Assembly (NCBI RefSeq): GCF_019056515.1
Contig: NZ_CP064873.1
Coordinates: forward strand, 2,294,001 to 2,358,000
Source of the DNA: Microbacterium paraoxydans
GTDB lineage: Bacteria > Actinomycetota > Actinomycetes > Actinomycetales > Microbacteriaceae
DNA length: 64,000 nt
Direction of reading: 5' to 3'
Shown: one piece after another, positions 22,910-31,865 of the stretch
Layout: each line of letters opens with the position of its first letter
Numbering within the stretch: position 1 is the first letter of the stretch
Notes under the pieces: model-generated
What the model was told of the DNA's origin: nothing
What the model saw: the letters and a program-made list of their open reading frames with translations, nothing else
Database searches by the model: none
Program-made: the position numbers and the translations under genes

Positions 22910-23647
22910 TCAGGCTCCCGCCAGAGCGGCAAGCTGCCGGTCCTTCAGCTCCGCGCAGCCGGCGACCCCGAGGTCGAGGAGCGCGTCGAGCTCGCGCTTG
23001 TCGAACGGCGCTCCCTCGGCCGTGCCCTGCACCTCGACGAACAGGCCGCGGCCGGTCACGACGACGTTCATGTCGGTCTCGGCCCGCACGTCCTCGACGT
23101 AGGCGAGGTCGAGCATGGGCTCCCCGTCGACGATGCCGACCGACACCGCGGAGACCGAGTCGAGCAGCGGCGTCGAGTTCTTGCCGATGAACTTCTTGTC
23201 CCGGCCCCATTCGATGGCATCGGCCAGGGCGACGTAGGCGCCGGTGATCGCCGCCGTGCGAGTGCCGCCGTCGGCCTGGAGCACGTCGCAGTCGATGACG
23301 ATGGTGTTCTCGCCCAGCGCCTTGGTGTCGACGACGGCGCGGAGAGCGCGTCCGATGAGGCGGGAGATCTCGTGCGTGCGGCCGCCGATGCGCCCCTTCA
23401 CGCTCTCCCGGTCGTTGCGGCTGTTCGTCGCGCGCGGGAGCATCGCGTACTCCGCCGTGACCCAGCCCTTGCCCTTGCCGGTGAGCCACCGGGGCACGCC
23501 GTTCGTGAACGAGGCGGTGCACAGCACCTTCGTCCCGCCGAAGCTGATGAGAGCCGAGCCCTCGGCCTGCGCGCTCCAGCCGCGCTCGATGGTGATCTCG
23601 CGGAGCTGCGAGGTGGAACGGCCGTCGGCGCGGACGATGTCGGTCAT
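22910..23647 (-). CDS. rph: ribonuclease PH
   Basis: The 245-residue phosphorolytic exoribonuclease has the typical [19 protein letters not shown]-terminus, [20 protein letters not shown] (~69-88) and [20 protein letters not shown] (active-site Asp region). It trims the 3' ends of tRNA precursors. It follows murI with a gap of 33 bases and precedes rdgB, all on the minus strand. Confidence 0.95.
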   Translation of the reverse strand: MTDIVRADGRSTSQLREITIERGWSAQAEGSALISFGGTKVLCTASFTNGVPRWLTGKGKGWVTAEYAMLPRATNSRNDRESVKGRIGGRTHEISRLIGRALRAVVDTKALGENTIVIDCDVLQADGGTRTAAITGAYVALADAIEWGRDKKFIGKNSTPLLDSVSAVSVGIVDGEPMLDLAYVEDVRAETDMNVVVTGRGLFVEVQGTAEGAPFDKRELDALLDLGVAGCAELKDRQLAALAGA

Positions 23648-23680
23648 GTGCTTCTCTCGGTCGGGGATGGAGCGACGGGC

Positions 23681-24517
23681 TCAGCGCGCGTCGAGGGCGG
23701 AATCGGGAAGCGTGATGACGCCGGTCTGGACGAGCTGCACGTCGCGCACCTCACGGCCCATGAGCCGGTTCGCGAGCGCCGTGAAGTCATCGGCGGAGGC
23801 GCCCGTGGCTTCGTAGACGTAGCTCGCGGTGGCGTCGGGCGGCGCCAGCAGATCGCCGCGCACGAGCTGGCGGTACACGTCGCCCGCGGTCTCGTCGTCG
23901 CTGGAGACCAGGGTCACGCCCTCCCCCATGACGTAGCTGATGGCGCCACGGAGGAACGGGTAGTGCGTGCAGCCGAGGACGAGCGTGTCCACGTCGGCCT
24001 CCCGCAGCGGCGCGAGGTACTCCTCGGCCACGGCGAGCACCTCGGGGGTCCCTGTCACGCCGGCCTCGACGAACTCGACGAACCGGGGGCAGGCCGCCGT
24101 GAACACCTGCAGGCGCTCGTTCACCTCGAGCATGTCCTGGTAGGCCCGCGAGCCGATGGTGCCGACGGTGCCGATCACGCCGACGCGACCGTTCCGCGTC
24201 GTCGAGACCGCACGCCGGACGGCCGGACCGATCACCTCGACCACCGGGACGTCGTAGCGCTCGCGCGCATCGCGCAGCATGGCCGCGGAGGCGGTGTTGC
24301 AGGCGATCACGAGCATCTTCACGCCCTGGTCGACCAGCGTGTCCAGCACTTCGAGCGCGTAGCGGCGCACGTCGGCGATGGGCTTGGGGCCGTACGGCGA
24401 GTGCGCGGTGTCGCCGATGTAGACGAACGATTCGCGGGGCAGCTGGGCCCGGATGGCCCTGGCCACCGTGAGCCCGCCGACACCGGAGTCGAAGATCCCG
24501 ATCGGCGCGTCGTTCAT
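23681..24517 (-). CDS. murI: glutamate racemase
   Basis: The 278-residue enzyme shows [19 protein letters not shown] at the N-terminus, the first catalytic cysteine in [11 protein letters not shown] (~71-81) and the second in [15 protein letters not shown] (~180-194). It supplies D-glutamate for peptidoglycan. The ATG at 24517 lies eight bases after a TAGGCT box. It is the first gene of the operon with rph and rdgB and is divergent from pncB. Confidence 0.95.
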   Translation of the reverse strand: MNDAPIGIFDSGVGGLTVARAIRAQLPRESFVYIGDTAHSPYGPKPIADVRRYALEVLDTLVDQGVKMLVIACNTASAAMLRDARERYDVPVVEVIGPAVRRAVSTTRNGRVGVIGTVGTIGSRAYQDMLEVNERLQVFTAACPRFVEFVEAGVTGTPEVLAVAEEYLAPLREADVDTLVLGCTHYPFLRGAISYVMGEGVTLVSSDDETAGDVYRQLVRGDLLAPPDATASYVYEATGASADDFTALANRLMGREVRDVQLVQTGVITLPDSALDAR

Positions 24518-24525
24518 GACCCCCA

Positions 24526-24531
24526 AGCCTA
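24526..24531 (-). promoter_or_regulatory. -10 box (TAGGCT) of the murI operon
   Basis: TAGGCT lies eight bases before the murI ATG on the minus strand, 38 bases from the divergent pncB -10 box. Confidence 0.5.
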
Positions 24532-24568
24532 CCCGCGTGCGCGGCGCCGCGTGCATCGCGGCGCTCAC

Positions 24569-24574
24569 TAAGCT
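24569..24574 (+). promoter_or_regulatory. -10 box (TAAGCT), leaderless start of pncB
   Basis: TAAGCT, six bases (GAGCGC) and the ATG at 24581. Confidence 0.6.
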
Positions 24575-24580
24575 GAGCGC

Positions 24581-25906
24581 ATGACCACGTCGACGGCGCT
24601 GCTCACCGACCGTTACGAGCTCACGATGCTCGCCGCCTCGCTCCGGGACGGCACCGCGTCCCGACCGAGCGTCTTCGAGCTCTTCTCCCGGCGTCTCTCC
24701 GGCGGACGCCGTTTCGGCGTCGTGGCCGGCACCGGGCGGCTGCTCGGGTTGCTCCGTGACTTCCGCTTCGGGGACGACGAGCTGCGCTTCCTCCGCGACG
24801 AGCACGTCGTCGACGCCGAGACCCTCGCCTCCCTGGAGCGCTACCGCTTCACCGGGACCATCCGCGGCTACCGCGAGGGCGAGCTCTACTTCCCCGGGTC
24901 GCCCATCCTCACGGTCGAGGGTTCGTTCGCGGACGCGGTGGTCCTGGAGACCCTGGCGCTGAGCGTGCTCAACCACGACTCCGCCGTCGCCACGGCCGCC
25001 GCGCGCATGAGCATCGCCGCCGGGGAGCGGCCGCTCGCCGAGATGGGCTCGCGCCGCGCGGCGGAGCGCTCCGCCGTGGCCGCGGCGCGGGCGGCCTACA
25101 TCGCCGGCTTCGGCGCCACGAGCAACCTCGAGGCCGGTCGCTCCTGGGGCATCCCGACCATGGGCACCGCCGCCCACTCGTGGACCCTGCTGCACGACAG
25201 CGAGGAGGACGCCTTCCGCGCGCAGGTCGAGAGCATGGGCGTGGACACCACCCTCCTCGTGGACACCTATGACATCCGCACCGGCGTCGAGACCGCGATC
25301 CGGGTGGCCGGGACCGGGCTGGGCGGCGTCCGCATCGACTCCGGCGACCTCCCGATCGTCGCCGCAGAGGTGCGCGCACAGCTCGACGAGCTCGGCGCCA
25401 CCGAGACCCGCATCACGGTCACGAGCGATCTCGACGAGTACGCGATCGCCGCTCTCGCCGCGTCGCCCGTGGACGCGTACGGCGTGGGCACGTCCGTCGT
25501 GACGGGTTCCGGATATCCCACCGCGAGCATGGTCTACAAGCTCGTGGCCCGGCAGGATGCCGACGGCTCGTGGATCGGGGTCGCCAAGGCATCCGCCGAC
25601 AAGGCCTCGTTCGGCGGCCGCAAGGCGGCGTTCCGCACGCTCAGCGACGGAGTCGCCGCGGCGGAGACGGTCGTCGTCTCCGACGGGTTCGAAGCACTCG
25701 ACACGCCTGCCGAGCACCCGGACGGACGCCCGCTCCAGGTGACCCTCGTCGACGGCGGGGAGATCGACAGCGCCTTCGAGGGTGCTGCAGGGACCGCCGC
25801 TGCCCGCGCACACCACCTGCGCGTCCGCGAAGAGCTGCCGGTGCGCGCCCTCGCGCTCAGCAAGTCCGACCCCGCGATCCCGACGGTCTACGTCGAGGCC
25901 GACTGA
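24581..25906 (+). CDS. pncB: nicotinate phosphoribosyltransferase
   Basis: The 441-residue enzyme begins [18 protein letters not shown], has the [20 protein letters not shown] and [20 protein letters not shown] segments (His near ~200), VRIDSGDLP and [20 protein letters not shown], all conserved in the family. It converts nicotinate and PRPP to nicotinate mononucleotide with ATP support in the NAD salvage pathway. It is divergent from murI and apparently monocistronic. Confidence 0.95.
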   Translation: MTTSTALLTDRYELTMLAASLRDGTASRPSVFELFSRRLSGGRRFGVVAGTGRLLGLLRDFRFGDDELRFLRDEHVVDAETLASLERYRFTGTIRGYREGELYFPGSPILTVEGSFADAVVLETLALSVLNHDSAVATAAARMSIAAGERPLAEMGSRRAAERSAVAAARAAYIAGFGATSNLEAGRSWGIPTMGTAAHSWTLLHDSEEDAFRAQVESMGVDTTLLVDTYDIRTGVETAIRVAGTGLGGVRIDSGDLPIVAAEVRAQLDELGATETRITVTSDLDEYAIAALAASPVDAYGVGTSVVTGSGYPTASMVYKLVARQDADGSWIGVAKASADKASFGGRKAAFRTLSDGVAAAETVVVSDGFEALDTPAEHPDGRPLQVTLVDGGEIDSAFEGAAGTAAARAHHLRVREELPVRALALSKSDPAIPTVYVEAD

Positions 25907-25912
25907 CCGGGG

Positions 25913-26179
25913 TCAGCGGACCATCGACTCGTAGATCTCCTTGCACGTCGGGCAGATCGGGAACTTCTCGGGGTCGCGGCCCGGCGTCCACTTCTTGCCG
26001 CAGAGGGCGCGGACGGGCTTGCCCGTGATCGCCGACTCGAGGATCTTGTCCTTCTTGACGTAGTGCGAGAAGCGCTCGTGGTCGCCCGGTTCGATGTTCT
26101 CCTCGCGGAGGAGTTCTTCCAGTTCGCGATCAAGCGTTGCCACGCCGCCCTGATCGGGGCTGTCCAGCGGAGTACTCAT
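25913..26179 (-). CDS. DUF3039-like small zinc-binding protein
   Basis: The 88-residue protein has an acidic N-terminal half (LDRELEELLREENIEPGDHE), then HYVKKDKILESAITGKPVRA and a cysteine cluster CGKKWTPG...CPTCKEIY (four-residue loop between the last Cys pair), likely binding one metal ion. The layout fits the actinobacterial DUF3039 family. Function is unknown. The ATG lies six bases after TAGAAT. The gene is convergent with pncB. Confidence 0.8.
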   Translation of the reverse strand: MSTPLDSPDQGGVATLDRELEELLREENIEPGDHERFSHYVKKDKILESAITGKPVRALCGKKWTPGRDPEKFPICPTCKEIYESMVR

Positions 26180-26185
26180 CCCGCG

Positions 26186-26191
26186 ATTCTA
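26186..26191 (-). promoter_or_regulatory. -10 box (TAGAAT), leaderless start of the DUF3039-like gene
   Basis: TAGAAT, six bases (CGCGGG) and the ATG at 26179 on the minus strand; this is the closest match to TATAAT in the set. Confidence 0.65.
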
Positions 26192-26219
26192 GCCGCGTCT
26201 CCCCCTCGGCGGGGCGGTC

Positions 26220-27785
26220 TCACGCGGTCTCGACGAACTCCATCAGACGTTCGCCACTGCGCTCGAAGATGCGGCCGCCGAGCACGGCTCCCCCGAGGAA
26301 CACCGCGATCCCGGTGAGGATGCCGACCCAGAACGCGGCGGGCGCGTAGCCGGAATCGGCGACGATGCTCGCCGCGAACAGCCACATCGTCGGCACACTC
26401 AGCACGATCGCGCCGAGGAACGCCGCCGCGGGGCCGTACACGCCGCGGGACGTCGGCCGCTGCGGCTGCTGGAACGGGCTGTCCCCCGGGCGGGAGACCG
26501 CGTAAGGCGCGACCACGGACACCACGCTGGAGATCCCGAGGGCGCTGAACAGCAGGCTCGCTCCGAGACCGACCAGGGGCAGGAGGAGGCTCCACCGACC
26601 GGCGAGGAGCAGCGAGAGCGGCACCGCGATCGCCAGCACGGGGACGGCGACGAGCAGCACCGGCACGAGGCGCCCGAGACGGTCGGGAAGACCGCGGACG
26701 CCGCTCGCGACGTGGGTCCACAGAGCCGTGGAATCGTAGGCGACGTCGTTGTGGGGCAGCCAGCCGAAGAACAGGGCCATGACGGGCACGGGCACGAGGG
26801 CGGCGATTTCGACCGGCACACCCGCGACGATGAGGGGGAACACGGTGAGCACGCCCGCCACCGGCACCACGATGATGTTCATGATGTACCGGCGGTCGCG
26901 CAGCCAGTACACGAGGCTCCGGGCCGCGATGGCGCCGAAGGCGTTCGAGGGCAGGAGACCGAACCAGCCGAGTCCGCTCCGTTCCCGTGCCGCCACCGGA
27001 CGCTCGGTCGTGGTGAGCAGGCGACGCACGAACCAGGTCCAGGCGAGCCACAGCAGCGCCAGGGTGACGACGGCCACCAGGCCGCTGATCCAGGCCGCGG
27101 CCGTCTCCCCTTCCGCCGCCGCGAACATCGCCGCCGGGGAGGCCGCGAGCGGGGTGAAGCCGATCACGGAGGTCAGGGTCGCCAGCGATGCCGGCACCTC
27201 GCCGTCCCAGCGGAGGGAGCCGAGGAACACCGCGACGGGGAACGCGATGACGATCAGGGCGAGGGCGAACAGCGCGGTCAGCTCCCGGGAGCGGCGCTCC
27301 GGAAGCAGGAGCGCGTTGAGCGCCATCCCGACCCGCGAGAGGAGGATGGTCGACAGCAGCCCCATCAGCGCCAGGAGGACGGCCGGGAGCCACGGCGCGC
27401 CGGCCCTGATCGCGACGACGGTCACGCTGATGTAGACCGCGAGGAGTGCGAGGCTTGGGACGCTGACGAGCGACGCGATCGCGAGCACCCAGGGCATCTT
27501 CCGCTCGTCGACGCCGAACACCGCGAAGCGCCGCGGATCGAGCTGGTCGACGGCCCCCACGAGCAGGGGCCCCACGAGGAAGCCGAGCAGGACGGCCGCC
27601 CCGCCGAGCACGGTCACCGCCTTGGATACCGGGACGGGGGCGCCGCCGAGGCTGAAAACCGCCACGCACACCACCACGGTGACCGCGATCACCGCGCCGA
27701 AGGAGAGCAGGGTGCGCACCCGGTGTTCCCCGCGCAGAGCGCCCAGGAGGAGCGCGAACCTCAGTCGGAGAACGTGTGCAGCCAC
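26220..27785 (-). CDS. ABC exporter permease (large, ~12 TM)
   Basis: The 521-residue protein is almost entirely transmembrane helices (for example LLSFGAVIAVTVVVCVAVFS, AVLLGFLVGPLLVGAVD, LTALFALALIVIAFPVAVFL), with no periplasmic domain. I chose the GTG at 27785, which overlaps the preceding ATPase gene by 25 bases; reading further upstream gives an Arg/Gly-rich shadow sequence. It pairs with the ATPase encoded immediately before it, an ABC-2-like exporter of unknown substrate. Confidence 0.82.
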   Translation of the reverse strand: MAAHVLRLRFALLLGALRGEHRVRTLLSFGAVIAVTVVVCVAVFSLGGAPVPVSKAVTVLGGAAVLLGFLVGPLLVGAVDQLDPRRFAVFGVDERKMPWVLAIASLVSVPSLALLAVYISVTVVAIRAGAPWLPAVLLALMGLLSTILLSRVGMALNALLLPERRSRELTALFALALIVIAFPVAVFLGSLRWDGEVPASLATLTSVIGFTPLAASPAAMFAAAEGETAAAWISGLVAVVTLALLWLAWTWFVRRLLTTTERPVAARERSGLGWFGLLPSNAFGAIAARSLVYWLRDRRYIMNIIVVPVAGVLTVFPLIVAGVPVEIAALVPVPVMALFFGWLPHNDVAYDSTALWTHVASGVRGLPDRLGRLVPVLLVAVPVLAIAVPLSLLLAGRWSLLLPLVGLGASLLFSALGISSVVSVVAPYAVSRPGDSPFQQPQRPTSRGVYGPAAAFLGAIVLSVPTMWLFAASIVADSGYAPAAFWVGILTGIAVFLGGAVLGGRIFERSGERLMEFVETA

Positions 27786-29767
27786 TCGAGCCCCTCCACC
27801 TCGCCGCTGGAGCCCGCGAGCTCCACGAATCGGGACTCGAGCGTCTGGCCCGCGCGCACCTCGTCGATCGTGCCCTCGGCGAGCACCTCGCCGTTCACGA
27901 TGATCGCCACCCGGGAGCACACGCGCTCCACGAGGTCCATGCCGTGGCTCGACAGGATCACCGTGCCACCGTGCGACACGTACGCCCGCAGGATGTCGAG
28001 GATCACGGCGGACGACACGGGGTCGACGGACTCGAACGGCTCGTCGAGGACGAGCACGCGGGGCGAGTGGATCATCGCGCCCGCGAGCATGATCTTCTTC
28101 GTCATGCCGGCGGAGTAATCGGACACCACCCGGTTCAGGGCGTCGCCGAGGTCGAAGGCCCTGGCGAGGTCGCCGGTGCGCTTCTCGATGACGTCGGCGG
28201 CGAGCCCGCGGAGCAGTCCGTAGTAGTAGAGCAGCTGACGCCCGGTGAGGCGGTCGAAGGTGCGCAGCCGGTCGGGCAGCACGCCCATCACGCGCTTCGC
28301 AGCGAGCGGGTCGGTCGCCTGGTCGATGCCGCAGATGAGAACGCTGCCCTCGTCGGCGCGCAGGAGGCCGGCGACGATCGACAGGGTCGTCGTCTTGCCG
28401 GCGCCGTTCGGCCCGACGATGCCGTAGAAGGAGGCCGCGGGCACCGTGAGGTCGATGCCGTCGACCGCGCGGTTCTCACCGAACTGCTTCACGAGGCCGC
28501 GGATGCGGATGGCCTCGGTGCCGGGCTCCGCCGCCGCGTCGTCATCGGCTTCTGCCGGCGGCTCCTCGGCGATCACCGCGTCGACCACCTCGACGATCTC
28601 GACCTCCGCGACGCGGCCGTCTTCCGGTGCAGGCTCCGTCGTCACCGGCAGAGCAGTGTCGGACACCTCGACGGCGGGCTCCGTGGCACGGTCTTCGGTG
28701 ACCGCGGGGTCCTCGACGAGCGTCGCAGCTTCGGTGATGCCGTCGTCCGACGCCGTCTCGGCCGAGGCGGTGTCGGTGGCCACTGCGGACGCGGTCGGCG
28801 ACGACACGGGGCCGGAGTCCTCCGGCTGCGTCTCCGCAGCGGCCTCGGCGTCCGCGGCCTGTGCTTCCGCAGCCTCTGCTTCCGCCGCCTCTGCTTCCGC
28901 GGCTTTCGCGGCAGCCGCCTTGGCCGCGGCCGCCTTCGCCGCCGCGGTCTTGGCGGCGGTGGTCTTGGCCGTCGTCTTGGCCGCCGATGCTTTCGCGGCG
29001 GCCGTCTTCGCCGCCGCGGCCTTGGCCGCAGCCGTCTTGGCGGCCGTCGTCCTGGCGGCAGCCGTACTCGGCTTCGTGGTCGTCGCGGACGGACGCTTAG
29101 AGCCGGTGGTGCGCGCCGCGGTGTTCTTCATCGCGGCCGTTCGGGCTGCGGAGGCCGTGCGCGCAGCGGCGGGATCCACGCTCGCTGCGGGCGTGGGCTC
29201 CACCACGACCTCGGACGAGGGGGCCGCCTTCTCGGCCGCAGCCTTGGTCGGCGCGCCGGCCGGCTTCTTCGCCGCGGGAGACTTCGCCGCGGGAGACTTC
29301 GCCGCCGCGGACGACTTCGTCGTGGAGGACTTCGTCGTGGTGGTCTTCGCCGAAGCGGCCTTCGCACCCGCGGTCTTGCCTGCGCTCGACGTCGCACCGG
29401 CGGTCTTCGCCGCAGGCGACTTCGCGCTCGTGGTCTTCGCCGCCGGGGACTTCGCCGCCGGGGACTTCGCCGCCGTGGCCTTCGCAGCGGTGGACGTCGA
29501 GGCCGCGGTCTTCGCGCTCGTCGTCTTCGCGTTCGTGGTCTTCGCCGCAGCGGTCTTCGCCGCAGGGGTCTTCGCCGCGGTCTTCTTCTTCGCCGTCGAC
29601 GCGTCCGCGGCGGACGTGCCGGCGGTCGAGGTCGCGGCTGCCTTCTTCGCGGCGGCAGAGGACGAGGCAGGCCTCTTGGCGGCCGGCTTCCGAACGGGCG
29701 CGGGGGCCTCGGCCGGAGTCTCGGCTCCCTCTGCCTGGGGGGTGGGGTCATCAGGGGAGGAAGTCAC
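27761..29767 (-). CDS. ABC transporter ATPase with long histone-H1-like and acidic N-terminal extension
   Basis: The C-terminal ~250 of 668 residues are a complete ABC ATPase: Walker A GPNGAGKTT (452-460), signature YSAGM (551-555), Walker B VLVLDEP (571-577) and His608 switch. Residues ~28-288 are a low-complexity Ala/Lys/Thr/Ser region with AAK-type repeats (KTAAAKAAAAK, KSPAAKSPAAK) like histone H1 or mycobacterial HupB tails; residues ~289-415 are acidic. The GTG start at 29767 lies six bases after TACCGT, so the whole extension belongs to the transcript. The permease gene overlaps its 3' end. A typical ABC ATPase has ~230-320 residues, so the extension is unusual; its role is unknown. 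Confidence 0.88.
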   Translation of the reverse strand: MTSSPDDPTPQAEGAETPAEAPAPVRKPAAKRPASSSAAAKKAAATSTAGTSAADASTAKKKTAAKTPAAKTAAAKTTNAKTTSAKTAASTSTAAKATAAKSPAAKSPAAKTTSAKSPAAKTAGATSSAGKTAGAKAASAKTTTTKSSTTKSSAAAKSPAAKSPAAKKPAGAPTKAAAEKAAPSSEVVVEPTPAASVDPAAARTASAARTAAMKNTAARTTGSKRPSATTTKPSTAAARTTAAKTAAAKAAAAKTAAAKASAAKTTAKTTAAKTAAAKAAAAKAAAAKAAEAEAAEAEAAEAQAADAEAAAETQPEDSGPVSSPTASAVATDTASAETASDDGITEAATLVEDPAVTEDRATEPAVEVSDTALPVTTEPAPEDGRVAEVEIVEVVDAVIAEEPPAEADDDAAAEPGTEAIRIRGLVKQFGENRAVDGIDLTVPAASFYGIVGPNGAGKTTTLSIVAGLLRADEGSVLICGIDQATDPLAAKRVMGVLPDRLRTFDRLTGRQLLYYYGLLRGLAADVIEKRTGDLARAFDLGDALNRVVSDYSAGMTKKIMLAGAMIHSPRVLVLDEPFESVDPVSSAVILDILRAYVSHGGTVILSSHGMDLVERVCSRVAIIVNGEVLAEGTIDEVRAGQTLESRFVELAGSSGEVEGLEWLHTFSD
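28898..29686 (-). repeat. low-complexity region encoding Ala/Lys/Thr-rich repeats
   Basis: About 263 codons encode mostly Ala, Lys, Thr and Ser in short AAK, KSPAA and TAAAK units, shifting to EAEAAEAEAA at the end. Both strands stay open here, which produces long meaningless antisense frames. Confidence 0.85.
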
Positions 29768-29773
29768 CGTCCT

Positions 29774-29779
29774 ACGGTA
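29774..29779 (-). promoter_or_regulatory. -10 box (TACCGT), leaderless GTG start of the ABC ATPase gene
   Basis: TACCGT, six bases (AGGACG) and GTG at 29767 on the minus strand. Confidence 0.55.
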
Positions 29780-29827
29780 TCAACGGGTGGCTGAGAGCCA
29801 AGGCCCCACGCGCGATTCCGCCACCTG

Positions 29828-29859
29828 AACCCCTTGTCCGCCGGTTTTGCAAGGGGGTT
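29828..29859. promoter_or_regulatory. inverted repeat in the 249-bp divergent intergenic region
   Basis: AACCCCTTG (29828-29836) pairs with CAAGGGGGTT (29850-29859) with one bulge. It could be a regulator site or a small terminator; the context does not decide. Confidence 0.3.
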
Positions 29860-29933
29860 GTCGTCCCTGTGCGTTGCGTGTGTACTCGGTCACGAAATGG
29901 CAACGGGGCCCACCTGGCCCCGGGCTTTCCAGG

Positions 29934-29955
29934 GGGAATCGCTACCATGATTCCC
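29934..29955 (+). promoter_or_regulatory. palindrome over a possible -10 box upstream of the nucleotidyltransferase
   Basis: GGGAATC (29934-29940) and GATTCCC (29949-29955) are perfect inverted repeats separated by eight bases, and the spacer contains TACCAT, a possible -10 box. This would suit a dimeric repressor site, but the start codon lies 62 bases downstream and no regulator is known. Confidence 0.3.
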
Positions 29956-30016
29956 GGCACGACGAAGTGTCTGGTCGGTGAACCGGCCGTGAACACAACT
30001 TCCTTTAGGAGTATTC

Positions 30017-30709
30017 GTGACTCTTCAGACCGTCATCCTCGCCGCGGGCATGGGCTCCCGCCTCGGCCGCGCGCTGCCCAAGCCGCTCACCGAGCTCAGC
30101 GACGGCCGCACGATCATGGGCCAGCAGCACGACAACATCCGCGCCGCCTTCGGCTCCGACGCCCGCATCACCACGGTGGTGGGCTACCGCGCGGAGACGA
30201 TCATCGAGGCCTTCCCCTCCGTGAACTACGTCCACAACGACCGCTACGACGAGACGAACACCTCGAAGAGCCTCCTGCGCGCCCTGGGCGCCACCGGCAG
30301 GAGCGGTGTGCTGTGGATGAACGGCGATGTCGTCTTCGACCCGATGATCCTCGGCCGCGCCGCCGCGTACATCGAGCGCGACCAGTCGTTCGTCACCGTC
30401 AACACCGCCAAGGTCAGCGACGAAGAGGTGAAGTACACCGTCACCGCGGAGGGCTTCATCAAGGAGCTGTCGAAGTCCGTCAAGGGCGGCCTCGGCGAGG
30501 CGGTCGGCATCAACTACATCTCCTCCGGCTTCAAGAAGGCGTTCATGCGCCAGCTGCAGCGGGTCGAGGATCAGGACTACTTCGAGCGCGGTCTCGAGCT
30601 GGCGATCGCCGAGGACGGCCTGCTGCTCGAGCCGATGGACGTCTCCGACCTGTACGCGGTCGAGGTCGACTTCGCGGAAGACCTGGAGCGCGCGAACCTC
30701 TTCGTGTGA
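30017..30709 (+). CDS. sugar-nucleotide / phosphocholine-type nucleotidyltransferase
   Basis: The 230-residue protein has the nucleotidyltransferase signature ILAAGMGSRLG...PKPLTEL at the N-terminus and the metal site WMNGDVVFD (~99-107), with a substrate region NDRYDETNTSKSLLRAL typical of LicC-like cytidylyltransferases. It should activate a phosphorylated substrate (sugar phosphate or phosphocholine-like) with NTP for a cell-surface polymer. The GTG start has AGGAG six bases upstream. A strong terminator follows, so it is monocistronic. The exact substrate cannot be told. Confidence 0.82.
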   Translation: MTLQTVILAAGMGSRLGRALPKPLTELSDGRTIMGQQHDNIRAAFGSDARITTVVGYRAETIIEAFPSVNYVHNDRYDETNTSKSLLRALGATGRSGVLWMNGDVVFDPMILGRAAAYIERDQSFVTVNTAKVSDEEVKYTVTAEGFIKELSKSVKGGLGEAVGINYISSGFKKAFMRQLQRVEDQDYFERGLELAIAEDGLLLEPMDVSDLYAVEVDFAEDLERANLFV

Positions 30710-30718
30710 CGCTCCCCT

Positions 30719-30761
30719 CCGAGAGCCCCGTTCCGCCACGGACCGGGGCTCTCGGTGTTTT
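30719..30761 (+). terminator. intrinsic terminator after the nucleotidyltransferase
   Basis: CCGAGAGCCCCG (30719-30730) and CGGGGCTCTCGG (30744-30755) form a perfect 12-bp stem followed by TGTTTT. Confidence 0.85.
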
Positions 30762-30776
30762 CGCGGTCGCGCTTCA

Positions 30777-30782
30777 TAGGAT
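30777..30782 (+). promoter_or_regulatory. -10 box (TAGGAT), leaderless start of the 329-aa gene
   Basis: TAGGAT, six bases (CGGCAC) and the ATG at 30789. Confidence 0.6.
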
Positions 30783-30788
30783 CGGCAC

Positions 30789-31778
30789 ATGGCCCCCAAG
30801 GTGCACAAGATCCACTCCCTGCCGGACGACGCCCCGTGGGACAAGGGCGTGCCCCCGGTCGGCTCCCCCGAGCACCCGATGATGGTCCGCGGGCTCGATC
30901 GGGTGCTCTCGATCCAGCGCCCGCTGGTCCTCGCCCACATCCGCAGCATCCGGCTGCGCAACCCGCACGCGACCCCCGACGAGATCATCCGGATCCTGGA
31001 GCGCCGCTATCTCGCAGCCGTCACGACGGGCGGGGCCGCGGTGGGGGCGACCGCCGTGGTCCCCGGTATCGGCACGGGCATCACGCTCGCCCTCTCCGGC
31101 GTCGAGACCGTTGGGTTCGTGGAATCCACCGCCCTCTTCGCGCAGTCGGTCGCCGAGGTGCACGGCATCGCCGTCGGCAACCCCGACCGTGCACGCGCTC
31201 TCGTCATGACCCTCATGCTCGGTAAGGAGGGCGTCGACCTCGTCGGACAGCTCGCCCGGCAGGTCACCGGCCGCGGCAGCAGCCGATCCGCGTACTGGGG
31301 CGAGCTGGTGACGAAGTCGCTCCCCCGCGCCGCCGTGGGACCGCTCGTGGACCAGCTCAAGGGGATGTTCGTGAAGCAGTTCGCGGCCAAGGGCGGGGCA
31401 TCGTTCCTCGGCAAGGCGATGCCGTTCGGCATCGGCGCGGCGATCGGCGGCGCGGGCAACCACATCCTCGGACGCCGGGTCCTCACCACCTCGCACCGGG
31501 CCTTCGGAGCCGCACCGCTCACCCTCCCCGCGGAGCTGGAGCCCGTACCCGGCGCCGAGAAGGTCGAGCTGCGGATGCTGCGCGGAGCGCGCTACGCCGG
31601 CAACGCGGTCGCGGGAGCCGCGGGCACCGTGGCGCGCGGCGCGGGATGGGTCGGGCACCGCGTCGGCGAGATCGCTGGTCGCCGACGCGAGCACCCCTCG
31701 GAAGAGCTCGACGCCGGTCCCGCCGATGGCGATCACGGGTTGCCGCCGCGACCGGGTTCCGACACGACCGCGGGGTGA
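30789..31778 (+). CDS. hypothetical protein, 329 aa, Gly-rich hydrophobic core
   Basis: I do not recognise a catalytic motif. After a soluble N-terminus (RGLDRVLSIQRPLVLAHIRS, ATPDEIIRILERRYLAAVTT) there is a glycine-rich hydrophobic stretch (GGAAVGATAVVPGIGTGITL) and a second one (FGIGAAIGGAGNHILGRRV, ~215-235). This faintly resembles EcsC-like proteins and proteins that have been labelled di- and tripeptidases in actinobacteria, without clear support. It has its own promoter and stands between a terminator and accD. Confidence 0.65.
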   Translation: MAPKVHKIHSLPDDAPWDKGVPPVGSPEHPMMVRGLDRVLSIQRPLVLAHIRSIRLRNPHATPDEIIRILERRYLAAVTTGGAAVGATAVVPGIGTGITLALSGVETVGFVESTALFAQSVAEVHGIAVGNPDRARALVMTLMLGKEGVDLVGQLARQVTGRGSSRSAYWGELVTKSLPRAAVGPLVDQLKGMFVKQFAAKGGASFLGKAMPFGIGAAIGGAGNHILGRRVLTTSHRAFGAAPLTLPAELEPVPGAEKVELRMLRGARYAGNAVAGAAGTVARGAGWVGHRVGEIAGRRREHPSEELDAGPADGDHGLPPRPGSDTTAG

Positions 31779-31852
31779 GCGAGCGCGCACCTCGCCAAAG
31801 GATCCGCCGCCCCGTTGTGCCGATCATCCAACGGACGGCGCGGAGCCGACGC

Positions 31853-31858
31853 TAGGGT
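31853..31858 (+). promoter_or_regulatory. -10 box (TAGGGT), leaderless GTG start of accD
   Basis: TAGGGT, seven bases (GGAATCC) and the GTG at 31866. Confidence 0.6.
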
Positions 31859-31865
31859 GGAATCC

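Noticed and set aside
25903..25916. CTGACCGGGGTCAG as a terminator between pncB and the DUF3039-like gene
   Set aside because: The stem is only six base pairs with a two-base loop, too small to call.
27776..29794. Plus-strand frames of 460 and 672 codons opposite the ABC ATPase extension
   Set aside because: They are antisense readings of the Ala/Lys-rich repeat (Gly/Arg- or Phe/Ala-rich), with no promoter, ribosome binding site or domain.
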